From Actinomadura barringtoniae (lineage in GTDB: Bacteria > Actinomycetota > Actinomycetes > Streptosporangiales > Streptosporangiaceae), in NCBI RefSeq assembly GCF_017573505.1, contig NZ_JAGEOJ010000003.1:248001-312000 (forward strand): a stretch of 64,000 nucleotides of DNA. Direction: 5' to 3'. Numbering within the stretch: position 1 is the stretch's first letter; every line of letters starts with the position of its first letter. Below the pieces are notes generated by a model. That model ran no database searches. It was not told where the DNA came from and saw only the letters and a list, made by a program, of their open reading frames with translations. Below, piece by piece: positions 1 to 8,441 of this stretch. The position numbers were made by a program, and so were the translations under genes.

Positions 1-234
1 GTCTGGCCGCACCGCCTGTCGTCCGGCTTCCCGTACGACGACGTCCGCGTCAGCGGCAAGACCGGGACGCTGCCCACGCTCCGCAACGAGATCGGCGTCG
101 TCGAGTACCCCGACGGCGGCCGCTACGCGGTCGCGGTCTTCACCCGTTCGGCGCTCACCACCTCGGTCCTCCCGCAGGCCGACGCCGTCATCGGCACCGC
201 CGCCCGCCTCGCCGTGGAGGCCCTCCGCCGGTAA
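1..234 (+). CDS. Class A beta-lactamase-like serine hydrolase, C-terminal fragment
   Basis: The reading frame is open at base 1 and ends at TAA 232-234, so only the last 77 residues are present. The fragment contains S-G-K-T-G-T, the KTG box that lines the active site of class A beta-lactamases and related penicillin-binding serine hydrolases. It is followed by the usual C-terminal strand and helix (EIGVVEYPDGGRYAVAVFTRS, then an Ala-rich helix). The catalytic SxxK and SDN boxes would lie upstream of the window, so activity cannot be judged. Family members hydrolyse beta-lactams outside the membrane; many actinomycete homologues are annotated only as serine hydrolases. The next gene starts 52 bases later on the same strand with its own ribosome binding site. 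Confidence 0.8.
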   Translation, partial: VWPHRLSSGFPYDDVRVSGKTGTLPTLRNEIGVVEYPDGGRYAVAVFTRSALTTSVLPQADAVIGTAARLAVEALRR

Positions 235-286
235 TTCGGTCGCCCCCGAAGGGACTCGAACATACGATCCCAATCCGGAGGTTGAC

Positions 287-1090
287 ATGGGCCTGGACGC
301 GTTCGTGCGCTGCCGCTGCTGGCAGGACGGCCTGACCAGCGAGCCACCGGTACCCCGCGCCCTCATCGCCGAGGACGCGGAGGGCTACCTGGATCTGACG
401 ATCCCCTACGAGGGGAACGAGGAGCTTCACCACGCGTTCGGCGCCTGGGTGCTGAGCGGAGCGTGCCCGCATGAGGACATGGAGCAGGCCATGGTCCGCG
501 TCTCCAACTGGAGCGGATATCGGGCCTTCCAGGAGACCCTCCGTCAGGCGGGGTGTGAGCGCTTCCCCGTCCTTTGCGCCGAGCTGCCGAACGGCAACGG
601 CGGATCGATGGAGCCCGAGCTCGCGGCGAGGGCCCTCGACGAGCTCGCCCATTTCAGGCAGGGCGATCTGCCCGTTCACGAGACCCGCCTTGTCGACGCC
701 GAGACGGGTGGCACGCTCGCGACCCACATCGCGGGCTACCGGGGCGTCTTCGTCTGGGACGGCTCCACCGGGCATCAGGCCGGAGTGGATCCGCGCGGGT
801 TCTTCGTCCGCGATCTGGAGGAGCCGCACGAGGAGCGCTTCCGGGCCGTGCGACTCGCCCAGAAGCGGATCGCGGACCGGCAGGTCGAGTTCACCGACCT
901 GGATCGAGGGACCACCACCGTGATCGAGCTGTCCGGGCCGATCGGCGCCGAGCCCGACGGGACCTATCCCGGAGAGCTGAAAGTGGTGACCGAACGGGTG
1001 ACGGCGGCGGCCTTCGCCTACATCCTCGAACCCCTCACCACGGTCTTCTCGGCCTCCGTGGAGATCGGCAATCCCGTCATGTGGACGTGA
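287..1090 (+). CDS. Conserved hypothetical protein, 267 aa
   Basis: I do not recognise this family. The ATG at 287 is preceded by a good GGAGG at a normal distance, and codon use is typical of the window, so the gene is real. The protein is soluble, without signal peptide or membrane segment. It begins MGLDAFVRC with a Cys-rich start (C9, C11), has an acidic middle part, and ends in a segment that looks like a beta-sandwich (TTTVIELSGP, SASVEIGNPVMWT). The next gene begins 92 bases downstream from a TTG. No function is offered. Confidence 0.7.
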   Translation: MGLDAFVRCRCWQDGLTSEPPVPRALIAEDAEGYLDLTIPYEGNEELHHAFGAWVLSGACPHEDMEQAMVRVSNWSGYRAFQETLRQAGCERFPVLCAELPNGNGGSMEPELAARALDELAHFRQGDLPVHETRLVDAETGGTLATHIAGYRGVFVWDGSTGHQAGVDPRGFFVRDLEEPHEERFRAVRLAQKRIADRQVEFTDLDRGTTTVIELSGPIGAEPDGTYPGELKVVTERVTAAAFAYILEPLTTVFSASVEIGNPVMWT

Positions 1091-1182
1091 GACCCCGCCT
1101 TACCCGGAATGAGGCCGATCGCACACCGCGCGGAACCATAGGCTGTTCCTCCACGCTTTGGTCGGACTTATGGGAGAACGCG

Positions 1183-3864
1183 TTGCGGCTGCCGGAGCAT
1201 CTGGAGCTACTGCTCACCGACGAGCCGGTGCTCGACGTCTACTCGCACGGGCCCTGGCGGGTGCCGGACGGCCTGTACGACGAGATCGGGACGCGGATCG
1301 ACGGGCTGGCCGAGGACGGGCGCGCCTCCGGGCTGACCACCGACGAGCACAAGCTGCTGCGGCTCCCGGCCTCCCTGGTGACCGCCGAGATCTTCGGGAT
1401 CCTGGCGTTCCTGCCCGGCGGCGGGGCGATCAAGGCGGGCTCGTTCTCGCAGCTGCCCGAGCGGCTGCTGCATCGGCACCTGGTCAACCCGGGCGCGCTC
1501 AGCACCCGGATGACGCGCTGGGACGCGCCGGGCGGGCGGTGGCGGCCGCCGGTGGACTGGCTGGTCGAGGCGCCCGACCGGAAGCTCGCGATCGAGCTGG
1601 CCCGCGACTGCCTGAACGCGCTGAGCGGCATCGAGCCGCTGGAGCAGCGGCGCAAGGCGCTGATCCGGCTGTACGACGACCCGCCGCCCGTCGATATGAA
1701 CCTGTCGAAGCTGGAGCTGCGCGAGCACTGGCACGCGCACGCCGATGACGAGACGCTGGCGGCCGTTCCCGAGCTGCTCGGGCCGGTCGGCTACCTGGAG
1801 TGGGTGGCGTCGGGGCTGCTGGCCGCGTACGAGCACCTGGACGCCGTCGCGCCGCGCGAGGAGTCGGTCGAGCAGCACCTGGCGCAGTTGCTTTTGCAGG
1901 GCAGCATGGACCAGGTCCCCGCGGAACTGACGGTCGCCATCGGCGAGGAGCGTTACGGCGAGCTGCTGGAACGTTTCGCGGCCGAGAAGCGCGGCTTCAA
2001 GGCCGGGCCGTGGCAGGAGCAGACCCGGGCGTGGCTGGTCCGGGCGCTGGTCTCGGGCTCGGCGGACGCCTGCCGCGCGTGGCTGGACATGGCGATGCGC
2101 TTCGTGGCGACCGTTCAGGGGCTGCCGGGCGACCCGTGGTTCCCGCGTTCGGAATGGATCCCGGTCGGCCAGTTCCAGACCGACCTGCGCCGCCTGTACG
2201 CGCCGCGGCGCCGCGTCGTCAACCCGCTGACCAGCACGCTCAAGGTGGAACGCGGCATCGGGGGCAAGACCGCCCAGGGCCGCGCCGACCTGGCCACCAA
2301 CCTGGTCGACCAGCCCGAGCTGATCGCCGCGCTGGAGGAGGTCACCGCCACCAAGGGCGCCGTACGGCTGCTGCTGGCGGGCCCGGACGGGACGGGCAAG
2401 CGGGACGCGGCGCAGGAGCTCGGCAAGGCGCTGTCGCTGGCCAGGGACCCGCTGTGGATCACCGCGAACCTGCTCGCCGGGCAGCGCCTGTCGGACGCGG
2501 TCGCGCGGCTGCACGCCGACGCCCGTGACTGCTCGTACGAGCGGCTCATGATCATCGAGGGTCTGGACGAGATCGTCACCGACCCGGGCAACGGCGAGGC
2601 GCTCGGCCAGGAGCTGCACCGGCTGCTCGCCGTTCACCCGGACCTGCAGGTCGTCGCGCTGTGCGACGCCGACGGCGACCGGCGGATCTCCGAGGTCAAC
2701 CCGGTGCTGCCGCACCGCTTCAAGATCGCCCGGACCCGGCCGTTCACCGCCGAGGGGCATGCCGAGCTGTTCCGCCGGGCGCTGCGGGCGCGCGGGGTGC
2801 GCGGCACCCGGCACGCGGTGGCCGCCGCCGGCGAGCTGCTCGCCAAGACCCCGCCCGTGCAGACGCTCCGCAACGCGCGCCTCGCGCCGCACCTCGCCGA
2901 CCTGGTCGTCGAGGCCGTACGGGCGCGCGGCCACGAGCACGCCGATCAGAAGGGCGACGGGGAGGACGCCGAGCTGGTGGTCGGCAAGGCCGACATCCCC
3001 CGCGCGCTCGACCTGTCGGGCAGCGAGGGCGACGCGCGGGCCGAGCTGCGTGACCTGCCCGGCCTCGACACCGTCAAGCACGAGCTGGGCCTGCTGGTCG
3101 CCGGCGCCCGCGCGGACCGGCTGCGCAGCGAGTCGGGCCTGAAGACCGTCACACCGACCCGGCACATGGTCTTCACCGGCAACCCCGGGACCGGCAAGAC
3201 GATGGTCGCCCGGCTGCTCGGCCGGATCTACAAGCGGCTCGGCGTGCTGTCGTCCGGGCATCTGGTCGAGGCGTCCCGCGCCCACCTGGTCGGCGAGTAC
3301 ATCGGGCAGACCGCGCCGCGCACCCGCCGCCTGGTCGAACGGGCGATGGGCGGCGTGCTGTTCATCGACGAGGCGTACACGCTGACCCAGTCGCCGCACA
3401 AGAGCGACTACGGGCACGAGGCCATCGCCGAGCTGGTCAAGCTGATGGAGGACCACCGCGAGGACCTGATCGTGATCGTCGCGGGCTACGAGATGCAGAT
3501 GGCCGAGTTCCTGGGGGCCAACCCCGGGCTCGACTCGCGCTTCCCCAAGCAGCTGCACTTCCCCGACTACACCGACGACGAGCTGGTCGCGGTGTTCGAG
3601 AAGCTGAGCGGCGACGACGGGTTCCGGCTGGCGCCGGGCACCGCCGAGCTGCTCCACTCGACGCTGAAGCGGGTGCCGCGCGGCCCCTCGTTCGGCAACG
3701 GGCGGCTGATGCGCAACCTGCTCGACGTCGCGGTCGCCAACCAGGCGCAGCGGCTGGCGCTGGCCAAGCGCAAGCCCACCAAGAAGAGCCTGGTCACGCT
3801 GACCGCCGACGACCTGCCGCCGGTGTGGGAGCACCCCGAGGAGCTCATCGGCTTGTATCTCTAG
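1183..3864 (+). CDS. Double AAA+ ATPase of the CbxX/CfqX (SpoVK-like) family
   Basis: The preferred start is TTG 1183 with GGGAG six bases upstream; the same frame stays open far upstream but would overlap the preceding gene. This gives 893 aa. Residues 1 to about 370 are an uncharacterised helical region. A first, degenerate P-loop lies near residue 400 (G-P-D-G-T-G-K-R, with Arg where Ser/Thr is usual). A second complete AAA+ module starts near 640, with Walker A G-N-P-G-T-G-K-T at 666-673 and Walker B LFIDEAYTL near 726, which is the hallmark of the CbxX/CfqX/SpoVK group. Members remodel protein complexes by ATP-driven threading. A primase-like gene follows after 22 bases and is probably co-transcribed. 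Its partner and substrate are unknown. The related EccA ATPases serve type VII secretion, but no esx genes are nearby. Confidence 0.85.
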   Translation: MRLPEHLELLLTDEPVLDVYSHGPWRVPDGLYDEIGTRIDGLAEDGRASGLTTDEHKLLRLPASLVTAEIFGILAFLPGGGAIKAGSFSQLPERLLHRHLVNPGALSTRMTRWDAPGGRWRPPVDWLVEAPDRKLAIELARDCLNALSGIEPLEQRRKALIRLYDDPPPVDMNLSKLELREHWHAHADDETLAAVPELLGPVGYLEWVASGLLAAYEHLDAVAPREESVEQHLAQLLLQGSMDQVPAELTVAIGEERYGELLERFAAEKRGFKAGPWQEQTRAWLVRALVSGSADACRAWLDMAMRFVATVQGLPGDPWFPRSEWIPVGQFQTDLRRLYAPRRRVVNPLTSTLKVERGIGGKTAQGRADLATNLVDQPELIAALEEVTATKGAVRLLLAGPDGTGKRDAAQELGKALSLARDPLWITANLLAGQRLSDAVARLHADARDCSYERLMIIEGLDEIVTDPGNGEALGQELHRLLAVHPDLQVVALCDADGDRRISEVNPVLPHRFKIARTRPFTAEGHAELFRRALRARGVRGTRHAVAAAGELLAKTPPVQTLRNARLAPHLADLVVEAVRARGHEHADQKGDGEDAELVVGKADIPRALDLSGSEGDARAELRDLPGLDTVKHELGLLVAGARADRLRSESGLKTVTPTRHMVFTGNPGTGKTMVARLLGRIYKRLGVLSSGHLVEASRAHLVGEYIGQTAPRTRRLVERAMGGVLFIDEAYTLTQSPHKSDYGHEAIAELVKLMEDHREDLIVIVAGYEMQMAEFLGANPGLDSRFPKQLHFPDYTDDELVAVFEKLSGDDGFRLAPGTAELLHSTLKRVPRGPSFGNGRLMRNLLDVAVANQAQRLALAKRKPTKKSLVTLTADDLPPVWEHPEELIGLYL

Positions 3865-3886
3865 CGTTCGGGGCTCACACTCGAAC

Positions 3887-5569
3887 GTGTGTCCGAAATG
3901 TCCGATCGTCGGCCCTGCCGAGTGCGGCCTCGCCGAGCGCGGTCTCGCCGAGCGCGGTCTCGCCGAGCGGGAGACCGCGCGCCTGCGCGACGGGACGCTG
4001 CCGTGGACGTGGTGGCTGGAGCGGGCGGCGCGGCACGGGCGGTACGGCTTCACCAACACGCTGCTGATCGCGGCGCAGTGGCGGGCCGCCTCCGACGTCC
4101 GCTCGTACGAGGCGTGGCGGTCGGCCGGGCGGCAGGTGCGCAAGGGCGAGACCGGGATCAGGATCCTCGCGCCGGGCGGCGGGCTGCGCTCGGTGTTCGA
4201 CGTCGCGCAGACCGACGGCCTCCCGCTCCTCCCCGAGCCCGCCGCCGGCTCCTCTGAGGTGTGGTGGCGGCTGTCCGCCCTCGCGACGCGGCTGCGCCTG
4301 GCGCCCTCGCTCGTCCGCCCGCGTTCCGAACGCCCCGATCCCGCCGCGCTGGCGCACCAGCTGGCGCACGTTCTGCGGCGCGGCGACCGCCCGCACGACC
4401 CCGCCGAGCCGTGCAGCGGGATGCGGCGCGTGGAGGCCGACTCGGTCGCCTACCTCGTTCTCGCCCGGCTGGGCCTGGATCCGCCGCCCGGCCTGAACTT
4501 CCCCTCCCCCGCGACGTGGGCGGGCGCGGGCGTCGGCGACCGGATCCTGCGGCTCGCGCGGCGGCTGACGGCGCGGGCGCTGGAGCAGTCGACCGACCTG
4601 ATGACGGCCGCGCACCGTTTCTTCCGCGCCCACCTGGACGAGGCCTGGGTGCCCGGCTACCTGGCCGGTCGCGGGTTCGGCCCGGCCGTGCAGCGCCACT
4701 GGCAGGTCGGCTACGCGCCCGATGAACGGCACGCGCTGGTCGAGCGGCTGCGCGCGCTCGGCCACCCCGACGAGGAGATCGTGGCGTCCGGGCTCGCTCG
4801 GCGTGGCCGCAGGTCGGGCCGCCCGTACGACACGTTCCGCGACCGTGCCATGTTCGCCATCCGCAGCGGCGACGGCGCGATCGCCGGGTTCATCGGCCGC
4901 CTGCCCGACGGCGCCGGGGGCCCGAAGTACCTCAACGGCCCGGACACCGATCTCTTCCACAAGGGTGATCTGCTGTTCGGCCTGTACGAGACGCGCGACC
5001 GGCTCGCCCGCGGCGCCCGCCCGGTCATCGTCGAGGGCCCGCTGGACGCGATCGCGATCAACCTGGCCGCGCCCGCGACCCATGCGGCGGTGGCGACCTG
5101 CGGGGTCTCCCTCACCTCGGCCCAGCTGGACGCGCTCGGGCAGGTCGCCGATCTGAGCACGACGGGCGTTCTGTTGGCCCTGGACGACGACGCGGCCGGT
5201 CGCGCCGGGATGGAGCGCGCCTGGCAGACCCTCGCCTCGGTCGAGGGACGAGTGGGAGCCGCGTCGTTCTCGGGGAGTGATCCGGCGGGCGTTCTGCACG
5301 ACCACGGGCGCGCGGCGGTCGGCGCCGCGCTGCACGCCGAGGAGGCGCTGGCGGACGTGGTGGTCGACGCCGCCATCGAGCGTTCCGGTGGCGCTCTCGG
5401 AACGCCTGAGGAGCGCCTGGCCGCCCTGCGCGCCGCCGTCCGCGTTCTCGCGCTCGGGCGTACGGCGGACCCGGCGCGGCAGGTCGCCCGGATCGCGGCG
5501 CGCACCGCCGTTCCGCCCGCCGCAGTCACCGATGCGCTCGTCGAGCAGATCAGTCCGGATGGGAACTAA
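3887..5569 (+). CDS. ArdC-like / inactive zincin / TOPRIM primase-like fusion protein
   Basis: About 560 aa from GTG 3887; no strong ribosome binding site, so the exact start is uncertain. Domains in order: residues 40-125 match the ArdC-type ssDNA-binding domain (FTNTLLIAAQ, RQVRKGETGI, VFDVAQTDG). Residues about 145-215 are the ImmA/IrrE-type metallopeptidase that normally follows it, but the HExxH site reads HQLAH, so it should be inactive. From about 235 comes a DnaG-like N-lobe (HWQVGYAPD, FRDRAMFAIR, GPKYLNGPDTD), then TOPRIM with VIVEGPLDAIA and LLALDDDAAG, keeping the acidic Glu and DxD residues. Such proteins are known from actinomycete plasmids and integrative elements and are thought to prime or protect single strands. 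Here it sits 22 bases after a AAA+ gene. The N-terminus carries a threefold GLAER repeat. Confidence 0.8.
   Translation: MCPKCPIVGPAECGLAERGLAERGLAERETARLRDGTLPWTWWLERAARHGRYGFTNTLLIAAQWRAASDVRSYEAWRSAGRQVRKGETGIRILAPGGGLRSVFDVAQTDGLPLLPEPAAGSSEVWWRLSALATRLRLAPSLVRPRSERPDPAALAHQLAHVLRRGDRPHDPAEPCSGMRRVEADSVAYLVLARLGLDPPPGLNFPSPATWAGAGVGDRILRLARRLTARALEQSTDLMTAAHRFFRAHLDEAWVPGYLAGRGFGPAVQRHWQVGYAPDERHALVERLRALGHPDEEIVASGLARRGRRSGRPYDTFRDRAMFAIRSGDGAIAGFIGRLPDGAGGPKYLNGPDTDLFHKGDLLFGLYETRDRLARGARPVIVEGPLDAIAINLAAPATHAAVATCGVSLTSAQLDALGQVADLSTTGVLLALDDDAAGRAGMERAWQTLASVEGRVGAASFSGSDPAGVLHDHGRAAVGAALHAEEALADVVVDAAIERSGGALGTPEERLAALRAAVRVLALGRTADPARQVARIAARTAVPPAAVTDALVEQISPDGN
3926..3970 (+). repeat. 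Three tandem 15-bp repeats in the primase-like gene
   Basis: Units at 3926-3940, 3941-3955 and 3956-3970 read GGYCTCGCCGAGCGS and encode GLAER three times. The array is in frame with the gene and lies just after its presumed start, which makes start assignment harder. It looks like replication slippage. Confidence 0.85.
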
Positions 5570-5814
5570 GCAACCGAAGTGAGTGAAGCCTCACCTCGCC
5601 TATATAACCCTGCGTGAGCGGGCCATTACCGTTTATCGCACGTCCCGGACCGCTCGTCGAGGGCCGCCCCTGAGGCGTAAACCTACTTGCTGGTACACGG
5701 CTAGCTTCATCGCACCTTGTGGGGGACCCGGCGGGCAGTGGGGGGCCGGGATCGGCGCGGCATCGCCGGTCCTGCGGCCGGCGGCCGGGTCCACGACGGG
5801 TGGGGGGACGGGGT

Positions 5815-5851
5815 CACGGCGGTCGGTCGGAGGCGCGCACCGACCGCCGTG
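5815..5851. terminator. Perfect 13-bp inverted repeat
   Basis: Arms 5815-5827 and 5839-5851 are perfectly complementary around an 11-base loop. There is no U tract, so it could be an intrinsic terminator of the actinobacterial type or an RNA or DNA structural element. A second hairpin follows 20 bases later. Confidence 0.55.
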
Positions 5852-5871
5852 ATCTCCCGTATGGATCCGGC

Positions 5872-5900
5872 GGGGCCCGGCCGATCGAAGGCCGGGCCCC
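5872..5900 (+). terminator. Perfect 11-bp GC hairpin, probable terminator
   Basis: Arms 5872-5882 (GGGGCCCGGCC) and 5890-5900 enclose a 7-base loop. It lies about 300 bases after the primase-like gene and 98 bases before the PAP2 gene, so it probably separates the two transcription units. Confidence 0.6.
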
Positions 5901-5998
5901 GGTGTGACGAGGGCCATATAGAACGGACATTCCTTTTTCAGGCCGCATGAACAACGCTTGAAGAACAGGTGTTCTCACAGCGAAGTGGAGCCCTCCCG

Positions 5999-6841
5999 AT
6001 GCAGGTGTGCGTCCCCTCCCGCCCCGCCGCCACGTCCGCACGGATCACGGCATGGGCGCGCGCACACCCGAGACTCAGGCCGCTCCGCGAACTGCTCCTG
6101 GTCGCCGTGCTGTTCACCGCGTACAAGGTCGGGCGCATGCTGGCCGCCGAGCACATGGTCGAGGCGTTCCACAACGCCGTCCGCCTCTGGGACCTCGAAC
6201 GCGCCCTGCACCTGCCGAGCGAGGTGGGCGTCCAGGACTGGCTGCTCCAGGCCCCGGCCGCGGTCAGGGCGGCGAACGTCTACTACGAGTTCGTGCACTT
6301 CCCCGCCACGGCGATCTTCCTGGTCTGGCTCTACCTGCGCCGGCACGCCCACTACCGCTGGGCGCGGACCGTGCTGGTCGTGCTGACCGCCGCCGCGCTC
6401 GTCGTGCACTTCGTCCTGCCGCTCGCCCCGCCGCGGATGCTGAACGGCCTGGGTTTCGTCGACACCGGCGCGGTCTACGGCCCGGGCGTCTACGGCACCC
6501 CCGAGCATGATCACCTGTCCAACCAGTTCGCCGCGATGCCCTCGCTGCACATCGGCTGGGCGGTCCTGGTGGCCACCGGACTGATCCTCGCCACCCGCAG
6601 CCGCTGGCGGTGGCTGTGGGCCGCCCACCCGGTCATCACGACCTTTGTGGTGGTCGCCACAGCCAACCATTACTGGCTGGACGGGATCGTTGCGGTCGCC
6701 CTGCTCGTCATAACCATTGTGATCGTGCGGCCGCCAGGGCTGAAGAGGGGGACGGCAGTGAGCGCAGCGAACGGAACGTCGGCGGAACCGGCGGCGGAGA
6801 AGGAGAAGGCCTACGCCTCGCGAGCCGAGGAGGCCGCGTGA
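5999..6841 (+). CDS. PAP2-superfamily membrane phosphatase / inositolphosphotransferase-like protein
   Basis: I chose ATG 5999 because GGAG lies nine bases upstream; a GTG at 5969 is possible but lacks a site. The 280-aa product has about five or six membrane helices (for example near residues 28-50, 105-125, 133-155, 180-200 and 210-230). The phosphatase signature is present: M-P-S-L-H at about 170-175 and TANHYWLDGI near 215-224, the second giving the catalytic His. This subgroup resembles the Aur1/Ipt1-like PAP2 proteins of actinobacteria, acting on lipid phosphates or phosphoinositides at the membrane. The last 50 residues are a charged Ala/Glu/Lys tail in the cytosol. Its stop overlaps the GTG of the next gene (GTGA), which indicates translational coupling. 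Confidence 0.85.
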   Translation: MQVCVPSRPAATSARITAWARAHPRLRPLRELLLVAVLFTAYKVGRMLAAEHMVEAFHNAVRLWDLERALHLPSEVGVQDWLLQAPAAVRAANVYYEFVHFPATAIFLVWLYLRRHAHYRWARTVLVVLTAAALVVHFVLPLAPPRMLNGLGFVDTGAVYGPGVYGTPEHDHLSNQFAAMPSLHIGWAVLVATGLILATRSRWRWLWAAHPVITTFVVVATANHYWLDGIVAVALLVITIVIVRPPGLKRGTAVSAANGTSAEPAAEKEKAYASRAEEAA

Positions 6842-7152
6842 GCCCGACCCCGTCCTCGTCCGAGATCGAGGTCCGTCCCAAAGAAGAGACCGGCAAGCCG
6901 CCCCGGAATCCGGCCGTCCGCCTGGCCCGCAAGATCGCCGTCGGGATCGGCGGCGTCGCGCTGATCGTCGCGGGCGTGGCGATGCTCGTACTGCCCGGCC
7001 CCGGCCTGGTGGCGATCTTCGCCGGGCTCGCGCTGCTGGCCACCGAGTTCGAGGCCGCCCGCAAGGTCAACGACTGGGCCAAGGAACGCGCGGGACAGCA
7101 GTGGCGCCGGGTGCGTGCCAAAATGAGCCGGAATGGCAATCGATCGGCTTGA
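6838..7152 (+). CDS. PGPGW-family small membrane protein
   Basis: GTG 6838 overlaps the stop of the PAP2 gene. The 104-aa product has a polar N-terminus, then two close membrane helices near residues 32-55 and 58-75 joined by LVLPGPGLVAIFAGLALLATEF. This P-G-P-G loop is the signature of the PGPGW (TIGR02611-like) family of actinobacterial membrane proteins, whose function is unknown. The basic C-terminus (KERAGQQWRRVRAKM) is probably cytosolic. The last 20 bases overlap the start of the ADP-ribosylglycohydrolase gene, so three genes from 5999 to 8392 form one operon. Confidence 0.85.
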   Translation: MSPTPSSSEIEVRPKEETGKPPRNPAVRLARKIAVGIGGVALIVAGVAMLVLPGPGLVAIFAGLALLATEFEAARKVNDWAKERAGQQWRRVRAKMSRNGNRSA

Positions 7153-8392
7153 GCGGGCCCTGACCTCGCTCCGGGGCCTCGCCATCGGCGACGCCCTCGG
7201 CTCCCAGTTCTTCGTTCCGGCCAACCGGCCCCTGCTGGACGAGCGCAAGGACCCTCCCGGCCCATGGCAGTGGACAGACGACACCGAGATGGCCTGCGCG
7301 GTCGTTCTGCATCTCGCGGCCGGCGGCACGCCCGTCGACCAGGACCGGCTCGTCGCGCTCTTCGCCGAGCACCACGACTTCGACCGCGGCTACGGGCCCT
7401 CCACCGGCCGCTTCCTGCGCCTCGTACGGGAGGGGGGCGACTGGCGGGCGCTGCTCGGCGACCTCTTCGACGGCCAGGGCTCCTGGGGCAACGGCGCGGC
7501 GATGCGGGTCGCCCCGCTCGGGGCCTACCACGCGGGTTCGCTGCGGCAGGCCGCGCTGGACGCCGAGCGTTCGGCCGAGGTCACCCACACCCATCCCGAG
7601 GGCGTCGCGGGCGCGGTGGCGGTCGCCGTCGCGGCCTCGGCGATCGCGTCCGGCAGGCGCGCGCCCGGCGAGATCATCGACGCCGTCCTCGAACGCGTGG
7701 AGCCCGGCCTCGTTCACGACGGCGTCCGGCAGGCCCGGCGCCTCCTCACGCTGAGCGATCCGCGCGCGGTCGCGGAGGAGCTCGGCAACGGCCGCAAGGT
7801 CAGCGCCCAGGACACCGTCCCGTTCACGATCTGGGCGGCGGTCAAGCACCTGGACGACTTCGAGGCGGCGATCTGGGCGACCGCGCAGGCGGGCGGCGAC
7901 GTCGACACCACGTGCGCGATCGTCGGCGGCATGGTCGCGGCCGGGATGGAGCCGCACGCCCTGCCGCGCTGGTGGAACCGCAAGTGCGAAGACCTGCCGT
8001 CCTGGCTCGCGTTCCTGCCGCCCGCCCGGCCCGGCACGGCGACCGAACGCGACTGGAAGACCAAACCGATGCGGTCGCCCGAGCCACTGCCCGCGCCGGA
8101 ACGGGTCTGGGCGCCGTACGAGTGGGAGGCGATCCGCCGCGGCCTCGTCCCGGCCGAGATGGAGGAGAAGTGGTTCGCCTACGTCGAGGCGGACCGGCTC
8201 CACTTCCACCGCAGCTGGACCGGCTACAAGATCTTCGAGGCGCGCTTCCGTTCCGTGCCGGGCGGCTGGCAGATCGCCGACGCGTCCGTCGAACGCGACA
8301 AGGCGATCTACAAGAGCGACGACGACGGCGCGGCCGAGTCCGCCCGGCTGCACGGCATGATCGACCGGCTGCTGCTCGGTTACTGGGGCTGA
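7133..8392 (+). CDS. ADP-ribosylglycohydrolase family protein (DraG/ARH type)
   Basis: 419 aa from ATG 7133, inside the end of the PGPGW gene. The fold and metal site of the DraG family are clear: GLAIGDALGSQ near residue 15, WTDDTEM near 44-50 (Thr-Asp-Asp ligands of the dinuclear Mg/Mn centre), GSWGNGAAMR near 118, THTHPEG near 143, and GGDVDTTCAIVGG near 255 with the second set of Asp ligands. Members remove ADP-ribose from proteins or nucleic acids in the cytosol. Residues after about 320 form an extra region of roughly 100 aa (WAPYEWEAIRRGLVPAEMEEKW...) not needed for catalysis, perhaps a substrate-binding domain. No ADP-ribosyltransferase is recognisable beside it, so its substrate cannot be guessed. 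Confidence 0.9.
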   Translation: MAIDRLERALTSLRGLAIGDALGSQFFVPANRPLLDERKDPPGPWQWTDDTEMACAVVLHLAAGGTPVDQDRLVALFAEHHDFDRGYGPSTGRFLRLVREGGDWRALLGDLFDGQGSWGNGAAMRVAPLGAYHAGSLRQAALDAERSAEVTHTHPEGVAGAVAVAVAASAIASGRRAPGEIIDAVLERVEPGLVHDGVRQARRLLTLSDPRAVAEELGNGRKVSAQDTVPFTIWAAVKHLDDFEAAIWATAQAGGDVDTTCAIVGGMVAAGMEPHALPRWWNRKCEDLPSWLAFLPPARPGTATERDWKTKPMRSPEPLPAPERVWAPYEWEAIRRGLVPAEMEEKWFAYVEADRLHFHRSWTGYKIFEARFRSVPGGWQIADASVERDKAIYKSDDDGAAESARLHGMIDRLLLGYWG

Positions 8393-8421
8393 CCGGGCCC
8401 CGGGAAACCCGGAGCCCGGTC
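8391..8421. terminator. Bidirectional terminator hairpin between convergent genes
   Basis: A 14-base stem with one mismatch and an AAA loop directly follows the glycohydrolase stop and precedes the secY stop at 8442. The position between two converging genes fits a shared terminator. Confidence 0.8.
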
Positions 8422-8441
8422 GTGGCCGTGGCCGTGGCCGC

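Larger units (their letters stand above)
5570..5998. other. Intergenic region with two GC-rich hairpins
   Basis: No convincing gene lies in these 429 bases. The left part (5585-5640) is comparatively AT-rich and could hold promoter elements. The right part holds two successive perfect inverted repeats (5815-5851 and 5872-5900). I tried to see a riboswitch here (a membrane phosphatase gene follows) but found no consensus I could defend. Confidence 0.6.

Noticed and set aside
574..1182. Upstream extension of the AAA+ frame
   Set aside because: It overlaps the real gene 287-1090 and is Arg-rich low-complexity sequence; TTG 1183 has a proper ribosome binding site.
1207..4143. Long minus-strand open frame (978 codons) opposite the AAA+ gene
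   Set aside because: It is rich in Arg, Gly, Gln and Pro with no domain, and lies antisense to a clear AAA+ protein; typical high-GC shadow.
5700..5860. Possible c-di-AMP or other riboswitch before the PAP2 gene
   Set aside because: GC-rich with hairpins, but I could not match conserved riboswitch core sequences.
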